Source: Archaeoglobi archaeon (GTDB taxonomy: Archaea > Halobacteriota > Archaeoglobi > Archaeoglobales > Archaeoglobaceae). Taken from it: DNA of 33,836 nucleotides. Location: positions 1-33,836 of the forward strand of contig JAPDIT010000034.1 in the NCBI GenBank assembly GCA_029259455.1, given 5' to 3'. The notes below the pieces were generated by a model. That model did no database searches. It was not told the DNA's origin and saw only the letters and a program-made list of their open reading frames with translations. Position 1 is the stretch's first letter; the number at the start of each line of letters is the position of its first letter. Shown here in pieces: positions 23,973 to 31,027 of the stretch. Both the position numbers and the translations under genes were made by a program.

Positions 23973-24974
23973 TCACTGCACGACAACATCCTTGCTGAAG
24001 ATCTTTGCATTCGTTGTCAGGTCGATCAGCTCCACCGTTACAACGTCTCCGGGCTTGAGATACGTTGCGTTGGCGATTATCGGCGTCCTCTGGTTCTGCC
24101 ACAACCCAGTTCCCGTATACAAGTTGATCTGTGCCTTTATGACGTCACCCTTCTGAATCACGTAGTTTCCGAACCAGAGTTCCGTTTCCTTGCCGCTTGC
24201 GTCAGCAGGGAAGTCTCCCGGAACGACCAGATACGGCACGTGATACAGCGTCGTTGCACTGTTGCCGTCATCATATTCGGTGTTGACATCCGCATACTTC
24301 GTGCATCTGGCTGTCAGACTGAGATCGACACGCGTTTCATTACCATCTGTAGTACTTACTGGTATTGAAGACAACGTCCAGTTAGCACCAGTGTCTCCGC
24401 TATCAATGGTGTAGTTCACGGTAACATCATAGGTATCATCAGCCGTGACTGTGGTGTTCCACCAGAAGCTTGTGGCGGGATTTGTTTCCGTATGACTAGC
24501 TACAACGCCACTTTCGTTAGTAAGCCAGAGCCTGACCTCCGTAATGTTGCATGTTCCGACATCGCTCAGATCTACTAAAACGTTTATGGCATCATCAGTC
24601 CCACCTGTGACGTTCTCGTATCTACCAGTCCACTTGTCGTAGTAGATAACCGCATTATCGCTCAGCGGGACAGCCGTTGTCTCCTGAATTTCCCACTTGC
24701 CGGTGCTTTCGTTGTACCACTTCGTAACGAGCTTAACACTGTCCGTATCAACGGGGTCACCGCCCAAGTGCTTCATGACGAACTCTGGAGTCCCCATTGA
24801 ACCCATACTCCTGATCTCAACAGCGAAGCTCGCCTGCGGTGCCTTCTTCTGAGTTCCTGCCATCCCCCCAGCAAAACTGCTCACTACCGCAGCCAGCACC
24901 ACCGTCACCACCAGCATCAGCATCACGCCGACGACTGGTGAGACGGCCCTCCCATCTTCCAGCCATCCCTTCAT
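23973..24974 (-). CDS. Large type IV prepilin (archaeal pilin) A
   Basis: A 333-residue prepilin, about twice the size of its two neighbours. The signal is MKGWLEDGRA, followed by VSPVVGVMLMLVVTVVLAAV. The exterior domain starts with the shared motif KHLGGDPVDTDSVKL and ends in a beta strand like the others (IFSKDVVVQ). An inserted central region of about 170 residues (roughly 110-280), rich in Thr, Asn and Asp with many Asn-x-Ser/Thr sequons, accounts for the extra length; it may be an adhesin or glycosylated domain. The frame opens further back to 25037, but ATG 24974 with GGAGGTGG just upstream is the clear start. It is the first gene of the operon. Confidence 0.88.
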   Translation of the reverse strand: MKGWLEDGRAVSPVVGVMLMLVVTVVLAAVVSSFAGGMAGTQKKAPQASFAVEIRSMGSMGTPEFVMKHLGGDPVDTDSVKLVTKWYNESTGKWEIQETTAVPLSDNAVIYYDKWTGRYENVTGGTDDAINVLVDLSDVGTCNITEVRLWLTNESGVVASHTETNPATSFWWNTTVTADDTYDVTVNYTIDSGDTGANWTLSSIPVSTTDGNETRVDLSLTARCTKYADVNTEYDDGNSATTLYHVPYLVVPGDFPADASGKETELWFGNYVIQKGDVIKAQINLYTGTGLWQNQRTPIIANATYLKPGDVVTVELIDLTTNAKIFSKDVVVQ

Positions 24975-24998
24975 CTTCCACCTCCTCCACAAATTCTG

Positions 24999-25026
24999 AT
25001 ATAAAGTCAAGTGTATTTGATATTTA
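24999..25026 (-). promoter_or_regulatory. Promoter region of the pilus operon
   Basis: Two minus-strand TATA-like boxes lie here: TTTATATC (complement of around 24999-25006) and TTAAATATC (around 25018-25026). Only the farther box would leave the GGAGGAGGTGG ribosome site at 24979-24988 inside the leader, so it is the better candidate for prepilin A. Confidence 0.45.
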
Positions 25027-25131
25027 ACCTTTTCCATTTTTTCTTACTTGAAGTAAAGTTAATTTGACATGAATTGAAATGACAGTGATTCTTTGAGAAA
25101 GATTGTGGAGGTTTATGAGGGTGCAAAGCTG

Positions 25132-25182
25132 GAGGGGGTCTCAGAATATCTGAGCCCCTCGAATCTCCAAACAAAGTTGGAG
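25132..25182. other. Two adjacent hairpins between the pilus operon and relBE
   Basis: Hairpin 1 (25132-25160) pairs GAGGGG and CTCAG with CTGAG and CCCCTC across a short loop, with a 2-nt bulge on the left arm. Hairpin 2 (25165-25182) is CTCCAA, loop ACAAAG, TTGGAG. Only four bases separate them. They lie in the 233-bp gap with no supported gene, between divergent promoters. They could be a small RNA, a regulatory leader or a remnant of a mobile element; no class of known RNA is recognised. Confidence 0.4.
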
Positions 25183-25243
25183 CCGATAAGTACGCTAAGT
25201 AGGTATCGCAGATAAACCATACCGAACTGTCTGACCGGGTAAC

Positions 25244-25251
25244 CTTTTTAT
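25244..25251 (+). promoter_or_regulatory. TATA-like promoter of relBE
   Basis: TTTTTATC centred about 27 nt before ATG 25274. GGGGAG at 25257-25262 also lies upstream of the start, so initiation could be leaderless or Shine-Dalgarno driven. Confidence 0.4.
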
Positions 25252-25273
25252 CTTTAGGGGAGAAATTAGTTTG

Positions 25274-25480
25274 ATGAACGAGGCCATCGAACTTCTCAGA
25301 GAGATTAAGCTCAAGCTTGAGGAGATGGATAGAAGGCTGAGGAGAATCGAAGAAGAACTTTTTGACGAGCTTGGTGAGGAGGAGCTGAAAGAGCTTGAAG
25401 AGGATCTTAAAGCCTACAAAGAGGGAAAACTGGAGCTGATTGATCTTGAAGAAGTCGAAAAAAGACTTGTTCAAAGTTAA
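25274..25480 (+). CDS. relB: RelB-like antitoxin
   Basis: A 68-residue, strongly charged, almost wholly helical protein beginning MNEAIELLREIKLKLEEMDR, with heptad-like Leu/Ile spacing. It is the size and composition of archaeal RelB-type antitoxins, which wrap around RelE with long helices. No separate DNA-binding domain is seen. ATG 25274 is chosen by the TATA-like box at 25244-25251; TTG 25271 is an alternative. It overlaps the toxin gene by 41 nt (or 14 nt if the toxin starts at 25467). The identity rests more on the neighbouring toxin than on its own sequence. Confidence 0.75.
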   Translation: MNEAIELLREIKLKLEEMDRRLRRIEEELFDELGEEELKELEEDLKAYKEGKLELIDLEEVEKRLVQS

Positions 25481-25721
25481 ACTCACTAGAAAAGCTGAGA
25501 AATTCCTCGAACGTTTGTCGGAAAAGGATAGAAAGCGAATACTGAATGCCCTACGCAAATTGGATGACCCCATCACAGCCGGTGCGGAGAAGGTTGAAGG
25601 GACGGAGTTCCACAAAATCAGGGTTGGCAAAATTAGGATCGTGTTCTACATCGACTGGGACAATAAAATCGTAGCCGTTTTTAGAATCGACAAACGAGAA
25701 AGAATTTACGACCGTCTATAA
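25440..25721 (+). CDS. relE: RelE-family mRNA interferase toxin
   Basis: A 93-residue RelE/ParE-superfamily protein: FKVKLTRKAEKFLERL starts the first strand and helix, followed by DRKRILNALRKLDDP, HKIRVGKIRIVFYIDW and the closing strand VFRIDKRERIY. Basic residues of that last part are the ones used in RelE catalysis. RelE cuts mRNA on the ribosome under stress and is held inactive by RelB. TTG 25440 is kept because GGAG at 25432-25435 is 4 nt upstream, but TTG 25467 gives the usual RelE N-terminus (84 residues). No disruption is seen. A broken HEPN-MNT gene follows directly. Confidence 0.85.
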   Translation: MILKKSKKDLFKVKLTRKAEKFLERLSEKDRKRILNALRKLDDPITAGAEKVEGTEFHKIRVGKIRIVFYIDWDNKIVAVFRIDKRERIYDRL

Positions 25722-25732
25722 CTCTCTCAGCT

Positions 25733-26198
25733 CTGAACGGTATCGAGTGGGCGGAGAAGTTTAAGAAAAATGCAGCTTCTGATAAAGGCAAAGCTCCTGG
25801 ATTTGAAAGGGTACTTTGAGAGAACGCACAGTCTAAGGAAGCTTTTATCAGAGCTGAGGGACATTGAGGGTGTGGGGGGAGTTCCTCAAAAACCACAGGG
25901 TCGTTTTGAGGAACCTAGAGAGAGCCGCGGGTAAAGTATTTCCAGAACTTCGTGGAATATGCCAGGGAAATTAAGAGGGTACTGACAGGCATGCTTGGTG
26001 ATTACAGGGTATACGTTTTTGGCTCGGTAGTCAGAAATGACCACTCTCCGGGACTGAGCGATATGGACATCGCCATAGTTTCCGATGAGCTCGAAAACGG
26101 GAAAAAGAAGCTTGAGGTTTACGACCTGCTGTTTGAGAGGTTTTTGAAGGTGGAAGTTCTACCTGGACTTTATCGGCAGCGAGTACGTGGAGATCTGA
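25733..26198 (+). pseudogene. Fused HEPN-MNT (toxin/nucleotidyltransferase) gene with four frameshifts
   Basis: Five stretches in successive frames join into one HEPN-MNT protein. They are NGIEWAEKFKKNA (25736-25774); then QLLIKAKLLDLKGYFERTHS with RKLLSELRDIEG; then EFLKNHRVVLRNLERA; then KYFQNFVEYAREIKRV with the nucleotidyltransferase motif VYVFGSVVRNDHSPGLSDMD; then WKFYLDFIGSEYVEI ending at the stop 26196-26198. Each junction needs removal of one base: near 25770-25776, in G6 at 25874-25879, in GGG at 25929-25931 and in GG at 26149-26150. No ATG, GTG or TTG opens the first frame after the stop at 25682. An open part from GTG 25952 to 26239 could still yield a 95-residue MNT protein with a foreign tail. 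HEPN-MNT pairs are toxin-antitoxin modules. Confidence 0.75.
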
Positions 26199-26290
26199 TT
26201 TCAGCCCTGAAATTACTAATAAAAAAATTACACTTATAGAATTTCAAAATTATGAAAAAAATTTATTTTATTTTTTCTGGAAGTATCTTT

Positions 26291-26680
26291 ATGAGACTGG
26301 CACTGGTGGTTGGCATTGCTGTTGTCATCCTCTGCCTGATGGATGTTCTGACCACTGAATACGTTATAACCAGTGGAATCGGATACGAGAGCAACGAGAT
26401 ATTGGCTCCAGTTCTTGGTTTCCCCATTTACATCCTGAAACTCGCTCTTCCAGCGCTCACCGTTCTTGCGATTGCGAGGGTGGATATGGATGCACGCCTC
26501 AAATTTGCCAGCTATTCCACGCTTATCGCCTTCTACACCCTGGTTGTTGTCAACAACATCCTTGTCATCGTTCATAATGTGGATCTCGACCTGAACCTTG
26601 GAAGGCTGTTTGTGTTATTCGCAGCGATCTTCGCTGCAAACATGGTGGGGTCGGCGATCATTAATCCTCAGAAAATGTAA
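26291..26680 (+). CDS. Small membrane protein, DUF5658-like
   Basis: A 129-residue protein with four hydrophobic helices (around 1-20, 40-62, 72-95 and 105-125). The motif MDVLTTEYVITSGIGYESNE resembles the D-x2-T-T...G..E-x-N signature of DUF5658. The function is unknown. ATG 26291 is chosen over 26252 because the longer form adds a Lys/Phe-rich start and an AT-rich TATA-like run (around 26262-26271) lies about 25 nt before 26291. It converges on gatE with 2 nt between the stops. Confidence 0.6.
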   Translation: MRLALVVGIAVVILCLMDVLTTEYVITSGIGYESNEILAPVLGFPIYILKLALPALTVLAIARVDMDARLKFASYSTLIAFYTLVVVNNILVIVHNVDLDLNLGRLFVLFAAIFAANMVGSAIINPQKM

Positions 26681-26682
26681 AA

Positions 26683-28518
26683 TCATTCGAGAAACTCCTT
26701 GATAGCCCTCTTCAGCTTCTCCGCCACAACTTTTCCATCAACCTTCCCCCTGAACTCCTTCATCACCAGACCCATCAGCGGCTTGAAGGCAGCCTCACCT
26801 CTTTCAGAAATCAAATCGGCCTTTTCCTCAACCAGCCTAGCGATGAAGCTGTCGATGTCCTCAGCCGCACCGATCCTCTCCTTGAGCTCCTCTGCAGTGT
26901 GGTTGGGATTCTGAGAAAGCAGCTTTAGAGCCTCCTCTGCCCCTTCCTTGGCGATGTCACCATTGAGAATCATATCTAGCACAAGCCTGTAATGCCTTTC
27001 CTCAAGTTTCTCGATATCAACACCTTCCTTTCTGAGCATTGCCGGGGCAAGGTGCAGCACTCTTGCAACAACAGTTGGCTGCAGCTTTTCCGAGTACTCT
27101 TCAAAAATCCGGTAATGGGGGGAGTCCGCAATCTCCCAAGCGAGGTCTTTCGGCAGCAGCCTTTCGTACCTCTTCGCCCTGTCCTCTATCAGCTCGGGAA
27201 TTTCAACACTCAGCATTTCTTCCGTTACAACAACAGGGGGGACATCAGTTTCAGGATACATCCTCGCAGCTCCAGGTAACGGACGGAGATATGATGTCGT
27301 GCCATCTTCATTGGCCTTTCTCGTCTCCTCTGGAACTCCAATCAGGCAGTACTTAGCCCTCTCGATTATCCTTCTCAACGCCCTCTCAACCCTCACAGCA
27401 TTTCCCGCAGCAATCACGACCGCATCGTTGCTTTCTGCACCAACAAAATCCTTCAGCCTGCTTACTTCCTCCTCACTAATGCCGTAAGCCGGAAGCTCGT
27501 CCGTGTGGAAAATGCCACCAAGACCGTAAGTTTTTGCGATGTCCGCGAATTCAGTTCCAAGCCTTCTGCCAGGCTGGATTTCCCTGCCAACGATGCCCGC
27601 AAAGCCTTTAAGAAGTATGGCCTTCACCGTCCTGTTCCTTATTATCCTTGATTTTGTATTTTCGAATATTTTTGTAACGTCAAAGATTTCCTCTGCAACC
27701 TCTGCCCCCCTTTCTTTAAGCTCTTCCCTTATTTTGAGAAGGTTAACCTGCCTCAGCACCTCATACTCAACAATCTTATCCAGAATATCTAACTCTTGGA
27801 CACCTTTAATTTCAACTCTCGCCCCATCCCTTATGCTGATGTTTACATCCTGCCTTATGGTTCCCAGACCTCTCTTAACCTTCCCTGTGGATCTGAGAAT
27901 CATTCCGAGCCTTGCCGCCACCTTTTTGGCCATCTCAGGAGAGTCGATGTCAGGCTCAGTACCTATTTCGACGAGGGGTATTCCGAGCCTGTCTAAAGAG
28001 TAGACAGCATACCCCTCCCCTTCCTCAACCTTTCTGCATGCCTCCTCTTCCAGACAGAGAGTAGAAATACCAACTCTTCTCCCATCAACCTCCAGAAAGC
28101 CGCCGAATGCCACCAGGGCAGTCCTCTGAAAGCCTGTGGTGTTGCTCCCATCAATGACGATCTTCCTCATCACGTGTACCTCATCAAAAACCTCCATGTT
28201 CAGAATCTTTGCCACCTGAATTGCTATCAGCAACGCTTCTCTGTTTAACTCTCTTGGCGGTTCTTCATCAGCTTCAACGAGGCAGGTAGTATCATAATAC
28301 TTGTAAATGAACCTTCTGCTCCTCTCAACCTCTTCCTTCGCGGCTCTATCTTCCTCCCCAATTTCACTCTTCTTCAGCCTTAGATACCTGAAAAATTCGA
28401 AATTCGACTCCTCAACCTCCCTCGTTACAGTGGGGCAGAAGCAGAAGAGCTTGTGCTTTGTGTCGAGCTGCTGGTGAATCTCTATTCCTACCTTGAGTCC
28501 CAAGTCCTTGTAATCCAT
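26683..28518 (-). CDS. gatE: Glu-tRNA(Gln) amidotransferase subunit E
   Basis: GatE activates mischarged Glu-tRNA(Gln) with ATP and, with GatD, amidates it to Gln-tRNA(Gln); GatDE is the archaeal enzyme. The 611 residues start MDYKDLGLKVGIEIHQQLDT, the GatB/GatE hallmark, with CFCP metal-site cysteines soon after. They continue with GSNTTGFQRTALVA, an AspRS-like insertion marked by SNDAVVIAAGN (around 340), the kinase segment LPGAARMYPETDVPPV (around 420) and a C-terminal YqeY-like tail. The length is right for GatE, not GatB. ATG 28518 has GGTGA 4 nt upstream; ATG 28521 would form ATGA with the preceding gene. gatD is not in the window. Confidence 0.95.
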   Translation of the reverse strand: MDYKDLGLKVGIEIHQQLDTKHKLFCFCPTVTREVEESNFEFFRYLRLKKSEIGEEDRAAKEEVERSRRFIYKYYDTTCLVEADEEPPRELNREALLIAIQVAKILNMEVFDEVHVMRKIVIDGSNTTGFQRTALVAFGGFLEVDGRRVGISTLCLEEEACRKVEEGEGYAVYSLDRLGIPLVEIGTEPDIDSPEMAKKVAARLGMILRSTGKVKRGLGTIRQDVNISIRDGARVEIKGVQELDILDKIVEYEVLRQVNLLKIREELKERGAEVAEEIFDVTKIFENTKSRIIRNRTVKAILLKGFAGIVGREIQPGRRLGTEFADIAKTYGLGGIFHTDELPAYGISEEEVSRLKDFVGAESNDAVVIAAGNAVRVERALRRIIERAKYCLIGVPEETRKANEDGTTSYLRPLPGAARMYPETDVPPVVVTEEMLSVEIPELIEDRAKRYERLLPKDLAWEIADSPHYRIFEEYSEKLQPTVVARVLHLAPAMLRKEGVDIEKLEERHYRLVLDMILNGDIAKEGAEEALKLLSQNPNHTAEELKERIGAAEDIDSFIARLVEEKADLISERGEAAFKPLMGLVMKEFRGKVDGKVVAEKLKRAIKEFLE

Positions 28519-29117
28519 CATCTCACCTTGAGCGATATCTTTCGAAGATAGTTCTCACTTCTGACATCAACCACGTAAGCTTCGGGGGCGATTGTGGGGA
28601 GGTGGTAGCCGGTAAACACTCTCAAAACCTCTCCAGCCTGAATGCTGCAGGTTAAAGCGTACGAAATGGGATCCCTCTTTACCTCCGGATACTCAACCTC
28701 CCAGAACTTCACTCCATCGGGCAAAAAAGTGGTTATTATATCGGGAATGAAAGGTGCACCCATCTTTTCCGCAATCTCCGCCACAACCTCGATGTTTTTA
28801 TGTGCGACAACCACATCAATGCCTCTCAGAAGTTTCCTAAGTTCAGACTCGCTTTCGGGGTATAAGTAAGAGATAACACACGAATCTGATGACATCGGAT
28901 GCACTACATCGTAGTTGTTCGCCTCCAATGGGTCGATGGTGCAGTCAAGTCTGGAGTCAACTGGGGAGACGTAGTCTGAAATATATCTTATGCAGCCCAC
29001 ACCGCTCCTCCAGAGTATTTCCATCAGCATTCTGCTTCCTACAACTGCCACGCTGAACTTTCGCAGATACTCTATTTTTTCCTCCTCGGCCATTCCATGC
29101 CAGAAGATGTGCTTCAT
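28518..29117 (-). CDS. Degenerate ThiF/E1-like protein of unknown function
   Basis: A 199-residue protein whose layout resembles the ThiF/MoeB/E1 fold. FSVAVVGSRMLMEILWRSGVG (around 21-41) sits where E1 proteins have the nucleotide-binding GxGGxG, here lost. An acidic strand end IRYISDYVSPVDS follows, then DVVVAHKNIEVVAEIAEKMGAPF and a C-terminal DPISYALTCSIQAGEVLRVF-like helix that matches the usual E1 end. No catalytic Cys or CxxC zinc pair of active E1s is evident, so it may bind rather than adenylate. ATG 29117 shares one base with the FBP aldolase stop (TGATG), and the 3' end joins gatE, so the three are translated together. Confidence 0.65.
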   Translation of the reverse strand: MKHIFWHGMAEEEKIEYLRKFSVAVVGSRMLMEILWRSGVGCIRYISDYVSPVDSRLDCTIDPLEANNYDVVHPMSSDSCVISYLYPESESELRKLLRGIDVVVAHKNIEVVAEIAEKMGAPFIPDIITTFLPDGVKFWEVEYPEVKRDPISYALTCSIQAGEVLRVFTGYHLPTIAPEAYVVDVRSENYLRKISLKVR

Positions 29118-30229
29118 CAGACTTCTTCGAACCTTTCTTTCAGTTTTTCGAGCACTTTCGGTAATGTTGTGTACTCCATATCCTCATTCGGCAATCTGTG
29201 TGGCTCGAAAGGTCCGTGACGGCGCATGTATTCAGCAATCTCCATTGCCTTCTGCCTCGTGTAGTCGAAGGCTGGGTCGTCAAACATGTCAACAGGCCCT
29301 ACAATCTTTCCATTGGCAAGCTGAAATCCAGCAGCTATGCAGCGTGGTGGGCCATCAAATCTCGTGCACTTTGAGTATCTGAAAGGCACGGGCATAATGG
29401 GCCCGTTATGACTGCCCCTCATCCACCCGCTTACGAGGTGGGGAAAGGCGAAGGCCTCAAGAACCTCACCCACTGCTGGCAGTCCACTCTGAGCCCTAAC
29501 CAAAGCCACAGGATCATCCTTGCCCACGTACTCTCCAGCAACCTCGTAGAGCTTTTCTGTGCTGATTACCGCAACAGGCTCGTCAGCTGGAAGCTTCCCA
29601 CCCTCCTTTGGGAAGATTCTCTTAATCACAAACCTGCTCTTACCACCGATAAGGGCGAGAATGTCGTACATCTCCTCTGGAGTTCTCATGAAAACCCTTT
29701 TGCTCTCCCTGATGTCCCATATTTCGAAAACGAAGCCACGGTGCATTGAGGGGTCGATAACGAGCCCTGCTGTATTGAAGGGATCGGCAAATATCCTGAA
29801 TATGGGCAAGTTGAAGGCTCCGGGTTCGGTTTTATCCATCATAAATGCTACAACCGGCTCGGCTCCTCTCTCAGTAAACTCCATCTCTGCCACTCCCGGC
29901 CCTAGTCCCCTTACGTTGCCAGAAAATGCATCTTTCAGCAAATCCTGCCCTGCACCGTAAAGCTTTAACTGCTTGGCAATTCCAGCGGCCTTTTCAAAGG
30001 TCTCCCAGGCGAGCCTGTGAATTTCCTCGTTATCAACACCCTTCTCGTGGGTCATTAGCAGTTCGAGGTCGTCACCAGCGTTGAATACTCTGAAATCAAT
30101 AATTAGACCAGAATCAACCGCGTTTTTCAAATTCTCCTCAGCCGCCTTTTTCAGCTCATCAGGGACTGTCGTGTGCCCCGCCACGCTACCAACATCCGCT
30201 TTTATCAGAGAAACGGTTATTTTACTCAT
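29117..30229 (-). CDS. fbp: Fructose-1,6-bisphosphate aldolase/phosphatase
   Basis: The bifunctional archaeal gluconeogenic enzyme joins dihydroxyacetone phosphate and glyceraldehyde 3-phosphate and dephosphorylates the product to fructose 6-phosphate. The 370 residues begin MSKITVSLIKADVGSVAGHT, with Asp and His metal ligands. They continue with DLELLMTHEKGVD, GPGVAEMEF, ADPFNTAGLVID, and PFRYSKCTRFDGPPRC, which holds the Tyr/Lys pair of the aldolase site. ATG 30229 (not the open frame back to 30253) fits the family and follows a TATA-like box by 27 nt. It is coupled to the E1-like gene and gatE, an unusual mix of functions. The assignment is firm. Confidence 0.95.
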   Translation of the reverse strand: MSKITVSLIKADVGSVAGHTTVPDELKKAAEENLKNAVDSGLIIDFRVFNAGDDLELLMTHEKGVDNEEIHRLAWETFEKAAGIAKQLKLYGAGQDLLKDAFSGNVRGLGPGVAEMEFTERGAEPVVAFMMDKTEPGAFNLPIFRIFADPFNTAGLVIDPSMHRGFVFEIWDIRESKRVFMRTPEEMYDILALIGGKSRFVIKRIFPKEGGKLPADEPVAVISTEKLYEVAGEYVGKDDPVALVRAQSGLPAVGEVLEAFAFPHLVSGWMRGSHNGPIMPVPFRYSKCTRFDGPPRCIAAGFQLANGKIVGPVDMFDDPAFDYTRQKAMEIAEYMRRHGPFEPHRLPNEDMEYTTLPKVLEKLKERFEEV

Positions 30230-30250
30230 GATAGGATGATGATGCGTAAA

Positions 30251-30263
30251 CAATTTAAACTTT
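30251..30263. promoter_or_regulatory. Shared TATA element of fbp and the KaiC-like gene
   Basis: AATTTAAAC at 30252-30260 contains the palindrome TTTAAA. Read on the minus strand it is 27 nt before the fbp ATG; read on the plus strand it is about 28-31 nt before the KaiC-like start. One palindromic box may thus serve both divergent genes. Confidence 0.45.
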
Positions 30264-30286
30264 AAGGTTCATGGTAGAAAGACGTG

Positions 30287-31027
30287 ATGACCATGGAGCG
30301 TGTGCCCACTGGGATACCGGGGTTTGATGAACTTTGCAGTGGTGGACTGTTAAGGGACAGGAGTTATCTCGTCTCCGGTCCATCCGGTTCTGGTAAAACC
30401 ATTTTTGCCATGCAGTATTTGGTTAATGGTATTGAGAAATACAACGAGCCAGGGATATTTGTTGCAACAGAAGAGAGGCCCCAGCACCTCAGAGAGCACT
30501 TTCTGACGTTTGGCTGGGACCTTGAGAAGTATGAAGACGAGAACATGCTTGCTATCGTTGATGCCACCTCCACAAAGATAGGTTTGCCATCAGACGAAAG
30601 GTATATTGACGTCAGACCTTTTGACACTCGCTCTCTACTCGACCAGATCATCACAATTCAGGATGAGATTGGTGCGAGAAGGGCGGTTGTTGATTCAACG
30701 ACATCTATAGGCTTTACGATATCCGACCCAGCCAAGTTCAGGGTGGAACTCCTGAAAATCTCCACGACCATGGAGATTCTCGGCCTCACTTCAATACTGA
30801 CCTGTGAGGTTGTTGAAGGTGAAGGGGACAGGATGAGCAGGTTTGGAGTCGAAAACTTTGTGGTTGAAGGGACAATAGTTCTTTACTACACGAGAATGGA
30901 GAACACAAGAGTCAGAAGCATTGAAATCTACAAGATGAGAGGAACGAACCACAGCAGCAAAATCCACCCGTTCGAAATTACGGAGAACGGAATTATAGTA
31001 TACTCAAAGGAGGAAGTGTTCGCCTAA
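30287..31027 (+). CDS. KaiC-like RecA-superfamily ATPase
   Basis: A single KaiC domain of 246 residues. VPTGIPGFDELCSGGLLRDRS precedes Walker A GPSGSGKT at 31-38, the catalytic Glu pair is in FVATEERPQHLREH, and Walker B is the hydrophobic strand RRAVVDSTTSI. Such single-domain archaeal KaiC proteins are thought to act in signalling or gene regulation; no clock role is implied. The second half ends normally (IHPFEITENGIIVY). Start choices are GTG 30284, ATG 30287 and ATG 30293; the TATA spacing is compatible with all. It diverges from fbp and its stop overlaps the convergent vWA gene by 4 nt. The target is unknown. Confidence 0.88.
   Translation: MTMERVPTGIPGFDELCSGGLLRDRSYLVSGPSGSGKTIFAMQYLVNGIEKYNEPGIFVATEERPQHLREHFLTFGWDLEKYEDENMLAIVDATSTKIGLPSDERYIDVRPFDTRSLLDQIITIQDEIGARRAVVDSTTSIGFTISDPAKFRVELLKISTTMEILGLTSILTCEVVEGEGDRMSRFGVENFVVEGTIVLYYTRMENTRVRSIEIYKMRGTNHSSKIHPFEITENGIIVYSKEEVFA

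Noticed and set aside
24975..25037. N-terminal extension of prepilin A
   Set aside because: It would place 21 extra residues before the class III signal, while a strong ribosome site directly precedes ATG 24974.
25076..25213. Short plus-strand open frame over the two hairpins
   Set aside because: About 45 codons without a convincing start. Its peptide resembles nothing I know, and the hairpins explain the sequence pattern better.
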